DNA of 36,941 bases, taken from contig CAXBCF010000026.1 of NCBI GenBank assembly GCA_963973975.1, positions 1 to 36,941 on the forward strand. The letters are read 5' to 3'. This document shows positions 17,466 through 23,191 of the stretch, piece by piece (position 1 is the stretch's first letter; every line of letters begins with the position of its first letter). Below the pieces are notes generated by a model that was not told where the DNA came from, made no database searches, and saw nothing but the letters and a program-made list of their open reading frames with translations. The position numbers and the translations under genes were made by a program. The stretch is from UBA1494_A sp963973975 (GTDB lineage Bacteria > Bacteroidota > Bacteroidia > Flavobacteriales_E > Vicingaceae).

Positions 17466-19049
17466 TTAGGCAATCGCTTTTTGAACCTTTAATTTTTTCT
17501 CATCAAATTCTTTGCGGTAAGGTGCAAAGTTTGGCTCATAAGGTTTGTTATTAAGTTTTGCCTCAAACCAATCGTGAAAGAGAATCATTTCAGGCGATTT
17601 TGGATCCCACTTATAATCTTTATGTGTTGATTTTAACTTTTGTAAGGTATCGGCTTTTTTAATTGCCACTTCTTTGTAATTGAAATGATTTCTATTCAAA
17701 TCTGTGAGGAAAGACAGAATCATTCTATCTCTTTTTCTTACTTGATTAATTTTTTCAACCCGATCAAAGTACTTTCTTAAATTCTCTAAATCATAATCCA
17801 ATAAATTATATTTCTCAATTTCAACTGAACAAAGTATTCTCATAATCCTTACCCAGATATTCCAACCTTCCTTATCTTTTTCAATTTCATTTAACATAGA
17901 AAGTAATTTTTTAGAATCATTGTATTGCATCATAGCAAAGTGATTCATAGCCTGTTGATAATAAACTTTAGAGTTATGGTAAGGATATTTTTTTAATAAA
18001 GGCAAATCAATAACTTGATTCAAAATACCACTTGCTTTATCGTAATCATTAAGATAGAAAAGTGAATTAATTTGCTGTTCACAAGCAATAACATAGTTAA
18101 TATTCAGCTTAGATTCTGACCATTTAAGCGATTCAGCAATATAAGTATAACACTTATCAAAATTTAGGCTTGAATACATGGTATTTGACAAACTATTGTA
18201 GACGTATGAAATTCTTGGTTTCGAAAATACCGCTTTATTATTTTGCATTAAATCCAATAGCCTTAAACCTGTAATCTCCTCTGCTTCAATATTGTCAACA
18301 AGATAGTAATATTCCATTTCCAACAAGTAATATTGACTCAATATATTAGCTGATTTTGTTTGTTGAAAATAAGCTTGTACAATTTTCATGTTTTCTTCCA
18401 AAAATTTAAGCTTATCTGCTTTAATCCCTTTTGTATAAACATCGACAGAGTATATTCTGTAAACATTTTTAGTTTTTTGGAGTAAATCGCGACATAAATG
18501 ATAAAAATCAATTTGTTGATTGATTAAATCAAAACTTTTTCTACCCTTGATAGATAAAATAATAGATTGCTTTAGAAGAAGAGCTTCAATCAATTCATCA
18601 TACAATTCAAAAGACTTTGTACTTTTAATAATTGTATCAAACACTCGATTAGCCATTTCTGGTAAGCCCTTTCCGTGCAAGATATACGCTTGCATAATCC
18701 TCTTTCTTATCTCAAATCTTTTTCGGAAGATTTCACTATACATCCCTTTTCGATCAATATTCACTTCTACAATGAGTGATTCCTGAACACGATATAATGT
18801 TCTACGAATTAGTCGATTGAAAGAAACATCAGATGAGTCTTTAGAAATTTTTTCTTTCAGGCTATCATAATTTTTAGTTTTTTTGCTAACGATTTCTCGA
18901 AACAATCGAAACATTTTTTGTGATTCTCCCGTAGTGTTTGAATCATAAGCAATTATGTGTTTTCTTGCAATCTCATTTTCCTGATCGGTCAATGCTTCTG
19001 CTAGGTCCAAAAATTGGTTTAAAAGTATTTCTTTTTCTCTTTTAGCCAT
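17466..19049 (-). CDS. Large all-helical protein, possibly TPR-like, function unknown
   Basis: 527 residues, with no signal peptide and no membrane segment. I do not recognise the family. The N-terminal 110 residues are charged helices (FLDLAEALTDQENEIARKHI, LFREIVSKKTKNYDSLKEKI). From about 120 onward, pairs of amphipathic helices of 30-40 residues repeat (for example ISQYYLLEMEYYY-like, LYDELIEALLLKQ, YQQAMNHFAMMQYNDSKKLLSML), as in TPR-type solenoids. No catalytic motif is visible. It is divergent from the tiny peptide gene at 19210; the 160-nt gap holds an 8-bp inverted repeat and CAATTGTC motifs. It resembles the helical protein at 19599 in style, but I could not align them by eye. Confidence 0.75.
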   Translation of the reverse strand: MAKREKEILLNQFLDLAEALTDQENEIARKHIIAYDSNTTGESQKMFRLFREIVSKKTKNYDSLKEKISKDSSDVSFNRLIRRTLYRVQESLIVEVNIDRKGMYSEIFRKRFEIRKRIMQAYILHGKGLPEMANRVFDTIIKSTKSFELYDELIEALLLKQSIILSIKGRKSFDLINQQIDFYHLCRDLLQKTKNVYRIYSVDVYTKGIKADKLKFLEENMKIVQAYFQQTKSANILSQYYLLEMEYYYLVDNIEAEEITGLRLLDLMQNNKAVFSKPRISYVYNSLSNTMYSSLNFDKCYTYIAESLKWSESKLNINYVIACEQQINSLFYLNDYDKASGILNQVIDLPLLKKYPYHNSKVYYQQAMNHFAMMQYNDSKKLLSMLNEIEKDKEGWNIWVRIMRILCSVEIEKYNLLDYDLENLRKYFDRVEKINQVRKRDRMILSFLTDLNRNHFNYKEVAIKKADTLQKLKSTHKDYKWDPKSPEMILFHDWFEAKLNNKPYEPNFAPYRKEFDEKKLKVQKAIA

Positions 19050-19070
19050 TACAATTGTCTGTAGATTCGA

Positions 19071-19078
19071 TAAAAATA
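19071..19078 (-). promoter_or_regulatory. Probable -7 box of the helical-protein gene 17466-19049
   Basis: The minus strand reads TATTTTTA, one mismatch to TAnnTTTG, 21 nt before the ATG at 19049. Confidence 0.35.
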
Positions 19079-19092
19079 CATCTCTTTTTTAA

Positions 19093-19112
19093 TTAGTTAA
19101 AAAATTAACTAA
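19093..19112. promoter_or_regulatory. Inverted repeat between divergent genes (possible operator)
   Basis: TTAGTTAA, a 4-nt A loop, TTAACTAA: a perfect 8-bp inverted repeat located between the divergent promoters of the 527-aa helical protein and the peptide gene. It is AT-rich, so chance occurrence is possible. Confidence 0.35.
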
Positions 19113-19128
19113 CTTTAATATCTCAAAT

Positions 19129-19187
19129 CAATTGTCAGTGCAGCAAAAAAATGTCCTTTTTACAGCATTTAAGTTCCTATAACTTTG
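19129..19187 (+). promoter_or_regulatory. Promoter of the tiny peptide gene, matching that of 19599
   Basis: CAATTGTCAGTG (19129-19140), 12 nt, GTCCTTTTTA (19153-19162), 17 nt, then the -7 box TAACTTTG (19180-19187), an exact TAnnTTTG. The same three blocks occur at exactly +387 nt (19516, 19540, 19567) before the next gene. Confidence 0.65.
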
Positions 19188-19209
19188 TTGAAAATTAAAA
19201 CTAAAAACT

Positions 19210-19404
19210 ATGACAACTTTAATCGCAATCTTAATTTCTTTACTTGGATATGGTTCACCATCTGACTTCGAAAGCTACTCACAAGAGCAATTAGAGGGAG
19301 AAATACAAAATTTAGAAGACGGTGGAACGTTTGGTGATTGGGATGTACCTGGTGTAGCTGAAGAAGACGGTGGCACTTTTGGTGATTGGGACGTTCCAGG
19401 TTAA
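19210..19404 (+). CDS. Tiny acidic peptide with a duplicated 13-residue module
   Basis: 64 residues, family unknown. The N-terminus MTTLIAILISLLGYGS is hydrophobic with no Lys or Arg, like a short membrane or export segment. An acidic linker follows. Then come two exact copies of EDGGTFGDWDVPG (residues 36-48 and 52-64) separated by VAE, the second ending at the stop codon. The whole protein has no Lys, Arg or His and about 14 acidic residues. The two 39-nt coding copies (19315-19353, 19363-19401) differ at five positions, all third-codon synonymous, so the peptide sequence is under selection and the ORF is real. It lies between two helical-protein genes and shares promoter architecture with the downstream one. 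It could be a secreted or signalling peptide precursor, but no processing enzyme is adjacent. Confidence 0.75.
   Translation: MTTLIAILISLLGYGSPSDFESYSQEQLEGEIQNLEDGGTFGDWDVPGVAEEDGGTFGDWDVPG
19315..19401 (+). repeat. Two 39-nt coding repeats in the peptide gene
   Basis: Units at 19315-19353 and 19363-19401 encode the same 13 residues; 34 of 39 bases match and all five differences are synonymous. The 9-nt spacer encodes VAE. Confidence 0.92.
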
Positions 19405-19433
19405 TTTCTAGATTTATTTATCGACGCTCATTA

Positions 19434-19528
19434 TTTTCAGTTGTCACTGGAATTAAAAATATAGAACTTATAAATCAATTACTTACAATTGAAAATGGCT
19501 AATATTACCCATTTTCAATTGTCACTGG
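19434..19528 (+). repeat. Direct repeat TTTTCARTTGTCACTGG
   Basis: 17-nt copies at 19434-19450 and 19512-19528 differ at one base (CAG versus CAA). The second is the upstream block of the 19599 promoter. The first has no GTCC block or -7 box after it, so it may be an extra regulator-binding site. Confidence 0.7.
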
Positions 19529-19574
19529 GTGATTATTTTGTCCTTTTATAAAGACTATTGTCCCCCTACTTTTA
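19516..19574 (+). promoter_or_regulatory. Promoter of the 346-aa helical protein
   Basis: CAATTGTCACTG (19516-19527), 12 nt, GTCCTTTTAT (19540-19549), 17 nt, then TACTTTTA (19567-19574), one mismatch to the -7 box. The layout is identical to that before the peptide gene. Confidence 0.6.
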
Positions 19575-19598
19575 CATCGTAATTTAAAACGTAGGGAT

Positions 19599-20639
19599 AT
19601 GCTACCACTTAGAATCTTACTTAAACAACTAGACACCATGCAAAGCTTGAAGCTTGAATCAACGCTTCAATCAATGGTTAGTTTTGACAGTGCAGTAATG
19701 TTGGTATTTAATTGTGCCATGCTCGGACAAACTCCCGAAGAAATTAAACGGGTGTGTATGTTAAGAGAGGATGCTTACCCAACTTATGAGCGCCCAATCT
19801 ATAATGCGATTTTAAACTTATATGGTTTAAAAGCTTCAAAACCTGCAGAAAAATTACTTTCTGATGTTTTTTATGCTTTAAATGAGGAAAAATTCGAATC
19901 CTCTAAAGAACGCGCTCAACGCTTAGAGTTTCTTTTTCACATGATGAAGAAAAATAAAATCGAGCAAGAATCTGCTGCGCTTTTAAAAGAATTATATCAT
20001 CTTTATAAAGATACTCCATTGGAGTCTGTTTACGAGCACTTATTTAATAAATATGATAAAATTGCTAAAGTGAATCTTGATGCGTACAACTGCTTCAGAG
20101 GATTCAATAAAAAATTGAAAAACTTCATCAATTACTCTGTAACCGATAAAAGTGAATTGACTCGTTTGATGATTAAAGATTACAAGAAATTACGAGCATT
20201 GTATGCCGATTTCGAAAACAATACACTCAAAGTAATATTATTGCTCACAAAACTTACTTTGGTAAAAGTATGTGGACAAGAGCAACTATTATTTGAAAAC
20301 AAAAACAATTTAATCGATCTTTTTGCAGAAACTGAAGCAAGTATTTCTGAATTACCTTTTGGTGTAGAGAAGTTTTTCTTCCAGAATATTTTTCGTCAAA
20401 TAATTCTAGCAGATAGTGAATCTAATGGGAGTTTATTTTACTCAAAATTTGAAAATGCTGATTACAATAATTTTAATTTCCCAAAGCAAATAAGAGTTGC
20501 AGTTAAAAAAGTAGTTGAAACAAAAAGAGAAACAAGCAAAGTATTAAGAAACATCTCAGATGTAAATAATTTCGGAATGAATTTAGTTCAGCCGTTTACA
20601 GACTCTCAGGGGGGGCCTATCTCGTTCTCGACGACATAG
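19599..20639 (+). CDS. All-helical protein of unknown function, second of the locus
   Basis: 346 residues, helical throughout, with no signal peptide or membrane segment and no recognised family. Blocks such as PAEKLLSDVFYALNEEKF, QRLEFLFHMMKKNKIEQES and LLKELYHLYKDTPLESVYEHLF look like paired-helix repeats. Helices are less regular after residue 170. The C-terminal tail is short and uncharged (DSQGGPISFSTT). That tail follows a run of seven G (20609-20615), unusual in this AT-rich DNA. A different run length would replace the last residues with other sequences. The start is ATG at 19599 with AGGG seven bases upstream. The promoter matches that of the peptide gene. A strong terminator follows 37 nt after the stop. 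Confidence 0.78.
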   Translation: MLPLRILLKQLDTMQSLKLESTLQSMVSFDSAVMLVFNCAMLGQTPEEIKRVCMLREDAYPTYERPIYNAILNLYGLKASKPAEKLLSDVFYALNEEKFESSKERAQRLEFLFHMMKKNKIEQESAALLKELYHLYKDTPLESVYEHLFNKYDKIAKVNLDAYNCFRGFNKKLKNFINYSVTDKSELTRLMIKDYKKLRALYADFENNTLKVILLLTKLTLVKVCGQEQLLFENKNNLIDLFAETEASISELPFGVEKFFFQNIFRQIILADSESNGSLFYSKFENADYNNFNFPKQIRVAVKKVVETKRETSKVLRNISDVNNFGMNLVQPFTDSQGGPISFSTT

Positions 20640-20675
20640 TGATTTTTAATTGGTTAATAGAAATTGCCCCCTTTA

Positions 20676-20716
20676 AGAAGGTCGATTATCGGAAACGATA
20701 CATCGACCTTCTTTCT
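20676..20716. terminator. Bidirectional terminator between the helical-protein gene and crcB
   Basis: An 11-bp stem (AGAAGGTCGAT with ATCGACCTTCT) continues, after a one-base bulge, into TATCG-GAAA-CGATA with a GNRA-type loop. It is T-rich downstream on the plus strand. It serves the convergent genes ending at 20639 and 20727. Confidence 0.85.
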
Positions 20717-20726
20717 TATAAAGAGT

Positions 20727-21107
20727 CTATGCTTTTAGAAAAATTTTCGAAAGAAAATAGATAGATCCAATGCCCATAAGTACACTAATCAAAACATTTA
20801 TAATAGCAGACCAGAAGAATCCGCCTTTTAATAGCTCAAAAGTTTCAAAACTAAATGTTGAAAAAGTACTTAAACCACCGCAAAACCCAATTATTAAGGC
20901 AAGGTATATAGTTCGATCTATTGATATCGACTTTATGGAAAAGCCATAAATTATTATTGCGAGAAGGATACAGCTAATAAAATTAGAAATAAACGTACCT
21001 ACTGGTAAATTCCCTTTGTAAAATGTAAGCGATAAATAACCAATGAGGTACCTTAAAGTAGCACCAAAACCACCACCAATAAAAACTAACAATATGTTTT
21101 TAAGCAA
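20727..21107 (-). CDS. crcB: Fluoride channel CrcB/Fluc
   Basis: Small membrane protein that exports fluoride as a dual-topology dimer. 126 residues with four hydrophobic segments (about 3-22, 34-54, 66-86, 98-122). Family motifs are GGGFGATLRY near the N-terminus, GTFISNFIS in helix 2 (the conserved Asn is present) and GFCGGLSTFSTFS in the broken helix 3, which lines the pore with the Phe box. Its ATG overlaps the PAP2 stop by 8 nt. It is the last gene of obg-PAP2-crcB. No fluoride riboswitch was recognised upstream; the gene seems to be driven by the obg promoter. Confidence 0.93.
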   Translation of the reverse strand: MLKNILLVFIGGGFGATLRYLIGYLSLTFYKGNLPVGTFISNFISCILLAIIIYGFSIKSISIDRTIYLALIIGFCGGLSTFSTFSFETFELLKGGFFWSAIINVLISVLMGIGSIYFLSKIFLKA

Positions 21108-21675
21108 GTTCTTTTAAAATTTTAAAACGTTTGAAAATGTAAAAAAGTCCTATTCCTAAAATTAAACCCAAAATAGCTCCAACAAAAACATCAGAAGGAT
21201 AATGAACGCCTAAGTAAATGCGACTATAAGAAATAAATGCGGCCCAAAGCATCATCCAAGCAAATGCATTCTTATTGTAAACTCTATTTAATAGTAAGCC
21301 CAAAAAACTGCTAATTCCAAAGTAATTTGCTGCATGGCTTGAAATAAAGCCATACTGACCACCACATTTGTTATTCACTAAATGCACAATTCCTTGAAAG
21401 TCTATATTGTGACAAGGACGGTAACGAAGAAAAACATCTTTGAATAAGTTAACTGAAATCTGATCTGTTAGTGTAATTAATACTGCTAAGCCAATTACAA
21501 TTTTCCACAATCCCCAACTGTACTTTTTGAATACTAAATAAAATAGAAATAAGTAGACGGGAAGCCAATGCCACTTTCGTGAAGCACTCCACATGATTTC
21601 ATCTAAAATCGGATGATTTAAAGAATTTATTAATAAAAATAGCTTCTGATCAAGCGATTCTAGGTATTCAAACAT
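21100..21675 (-). CDS. PAP2-superfamily membrane phosphatase
   Basis: Integral membrane phosphatase of the type that dephosphorylates phosphatidate, PGP or undecaprenyl diphosphate. 191 residues with about five or six hydrophobic segments. The three signature motifs are visible: K-x6-RP (KDVFLRYRP), the SGH-like motif as SSHAANYFG, where Gly is replaced by Ser before the catalytic His, and SR-x5-H-x3-D (SRIYLGVHYPSD). Substrate cannot be told from sequence; undecaprenyl-diphosphate or PGP phosphatase activity are both possible. It overlaps obg and crcB by 8 nt each, so the three genes are translationally linked. Confidence 0.9.
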   Translation of the reverse strand: MFEYLESLDQKLFLLINSLNHPILDEIMWSASRKWHWLPVYLFLFYLVFKKYSWGLWKIVIGLAVLITLTDQISVNLFKDVFLRYRPCHNIDFQGIVHLVNNKCGGQYGFISSHAANYFGISSFLGLLLNRVYNKNAFAWMMLWAAFISYSRIYLGVHYPSDVFVGAILGLILGIGLFYIFKRFKILKELA

Positions 21676-22666
21676 TCTCTTTATGAATTAATTCCCAGAC
21701 TTTATCTTTCAAAGTATCCAAATTTGATTGACTGACAGATGAAAAGAAAATTGGTTCTAAGGACTGTACTTCTTTAAGGATTTCTTCCTTTAACTCATCG
21801 TCCAATAAATCACTTTTTGATATGGCAAGGATTCTGTTTTTATCGAGTAATTCAGGATTGTGTTCTTGCAACTCATTCAATAAAATTTGATATTCTTTTG
21901 CAATATCATCGCTATCTGCCGGAACAAGAAACAACAAAACTGAGTTTCGTTCTATGTGTCTTAAAAATCGAAGTCCTAAGCCTTTTCCTTTGTGTGCACC
22001 TTCGATAATTCCCGGAATATCGGCCATCACGAAGGAAAGATGGTCCCTATAAGCGACAATTCCTAGGTTTGGTTTAAGTGTTGTAAATGCATAATTCGCA
22101 ATTTCAGGTTTTGCAGCTGAAACTACCGACAACAAAGTTGATTTTCCTGCATTTGGAAAACCCACCAAACCAACATCAGCTAAAACTTTTAATTCCAATG
22201 TTTTCCATTCCTCCTGTCCTGCTTCTCCACTTTGTGCATATCGGGGAGTCTGATTAGTCGGCGACTTGTAGTGCGCGTTTCCCTGTCCTCCTCTTCCTCC
22301 CTTTACGATGATATACTCTTGTCCATCTTCCACAATTTCAAAATGAACTTCTCCAGTTTCAGTATCTCGAGCGACAGTACCTATAGGCACTTCTACATAT
22401 TGATCCTTTCCATCTTTGCCGGTACTTAAACTCGGCCCACCGTCACCACCAGCTTCAGCTATCACGTGTTTTCGGTATTTTAAATGAAGTAAAGTCCACA
22501 ATTGCTTATTGCCTCGGATAATGATGTGTCCACCCCTTCCACCATCACCGCCATCAGGACCGCCTTTTGCAGTCATACGGTCACGGTGCAAATGGACAGA
22601 ACCATTTCCTCCCTTTCCAGAACGACAGCAAATGTTAACATAATCAATGAAATTGGAATTGGACAT
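21668..22666 (-). CDS. obg: Obg-family GTPase
   Basis: Essential ribosome-associated GTPase involved in 50S maturation and the stringent response. 332 residues: the glycine-rich Obg fold (1-158, with GKGGNGSVHLHRD and GGPDGGDGGRGG), then the G domain with GFPNAGKST, the switch region with NYAFTTLKPNLG, DIPGI, the NKSD variant AISKSD and SSVSQ. The C-terminal OCT extension of some species is absent, as is normal in Bacteroidota. It is the first gene of obg-PAP2-crcB with a -7 box 17 nt before the ATG. In many Bacteroidota obg directly follows adk. Here a 3-kb stretch separates them. Confidence 0.96.
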   Translation of the reverse strand: MSNSNFIDYVNICCRSGKGGNGSVHLHRDRMTAKGGPDGGDGGRGGHIIIRGNKQLWTLLHLKYRKHVIAEAGGDGGPSLSTGKDGKDQYVEVPIGTVARDTETGEVHFEIVEDGQEYIIVKGGRGGQGNAHYKSPTNQTPRYAQSGEAGQEEWKTLELKVLADVGLVGFPNAGKSTLLSVVSAAKPEIANYAFTTLKPNLGIVAYRDHLSFVMADIPGIIEGAHKGKGLGLRFLRHIERNSVLLFLVPADSDDIAKEYQILLNELQEHNPELLDKNRILAISKSDLLDDELKEEILKEVQSLEPIFFSSVSQSNLDTLKDKVWELIHKENV

Positions 22667-22682
22667 CTTAAAAATTTAGGTG

Positions 22683-22690
22683 CAAATTTA
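22683..22690 (-). promoter_or_regulatory. -7 box of obg-PAP2-crcB
   Basis: The minus strand reads TAAATTTG, an exact TAnnTTTG match, 16 nt before the obg start codon. Confidence 0.5.
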
Positions 22691-22741
22691 AACCCATAAT
22701 ATTCATTTGAAGATTAAAATGCATAAACGATTAAGAAAATC

Positions 22742-22772
22742 TACTATTTTGGAAAAATAATAGTATCCAAAA
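22742..22772. repeat. Two overlapping, mutually exclusive hairpins
   Basis: TACTATT (22742-22748) can pair with AATAGTA (22759-22765), while TTTTGGA (22747-22753) can pair with TCCAAAA (22766-22772). The two 7-bp stems share bases, so only one can form at a time. Confidence 0.5.
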
Positions 22773-22783
22773 TAATGATTTTC

Positions 22784-22902
22784 TAAATCGAGCTTATCCC
22801 AACTAATGCGAGTAGCCTGTCTACCGCATGTAGATTAAGCGATTAATAATCTTCCTATTACATAAGTTGGGTTTAAGATTCCCATAGGTAAGATTCGATT
22901 TA
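22784..22902 (+). ncRNA. Candidate structured RNA (multistem with closing helix)
   Basis: The closing stem TAAATCGA/TCGATTTA (22784-22791 with 22895-22902) encloses CTTA-CCCAACT pairing with AGTTGGG-TAAG (22793-22804 with 22865-22877). Inside are hairpin ATGCG-GTAG/CTAC-CGCAT (22806-22829) and stem AGATTA/TAATCT (22832-22852). CCTAT (22854-22858) can also pair with ATAGG (22884-22888), which would make a pseudoknot. No known family is recognised. The strand is uncertain, because the helices are almost as good on the minus strand. Confidence 0.45.
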
Positions 22903-23061
22903 AATAAAATAATAAATAAGAAAAACAAGCTTTAATGTCGATAGTTAAAAAAAATAAAACAGAATAGAACAATCTATGCGTTTTAGCTATTTTGTTATTA
23001 AAAAATCCTTCAATAAACCAAAATTATTTTTAGCAATAAACTACTAGATAAATAGACAGGA

Positions 23062-23091
23062 ATACAAACTATTCTCTTATAAAGTTTGTAT
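23062..23091. repeat. 9-bp inverted repeat, 12-nt loop
   Basis: ATACAAACT (23062-23070) and AGTTTGTAT (23083-23091). It lies about 100 nt before the SpoIIE-type gene; possible operator or hairpin. Confidence 0.4.
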
Positions 23092-23117
23092 AATTCAAAA
23101 CAATAGAGATTTAGATT

Positions 23118-23139
23118 AATTAGTATATAAATACTAATT
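23118..23139. promoter_or_regulatory. 9-bp inverted repeat upstream of the SpoIIE-type gene
   Basis: AATTAGTAT, loop ATAA, ATACTAATT. It is followed at once by TGGCAG; TAATTTG at 23135-23141 is one base short of the -7 consensus, so this may be an operator overlapping the promoter. Confidence 0.4.
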
Positions 23140-23191
23140 TGGCAGATGCTCATTAATAGGATTTAAAAAATTAAACTCGATAGCAAATATT

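Larger units (their letters stand above)
22667..23191. other. 525-nt non-coding region with several inverted repeats
   Basis: No ORF of note on either strand. It contains the obg -7 box, overlapping inverted repeats at 22742-22772, an RNA-like fold at 22784-22902, a 9-bp inverted repeat with a 12-nt loop at 23062-23091, and a 9-bp inverted repeat with a 4-nt loop at 23118-23139. Between 22903 and 23060 I see only AT-rich DNA. It is the longest gap in the window. Confidence 0.7.

Noticed and set aside
19210..19404. Graspetide (RimK-like ATP-grasp) precursor peptide
   Set aside because: The nearby RimK (15576) has canonical motifs and lies 3 kb away with its own partners; the repeat module lacks Lys and has only one Thr, so it is not a clear core motif.
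20640..20764. Extended reading frame after the G7 run as the true C-terminus
   Set aside because: It reads through a strong terminator hairpin and overlaps crcB; retained only as a slippage possibility.
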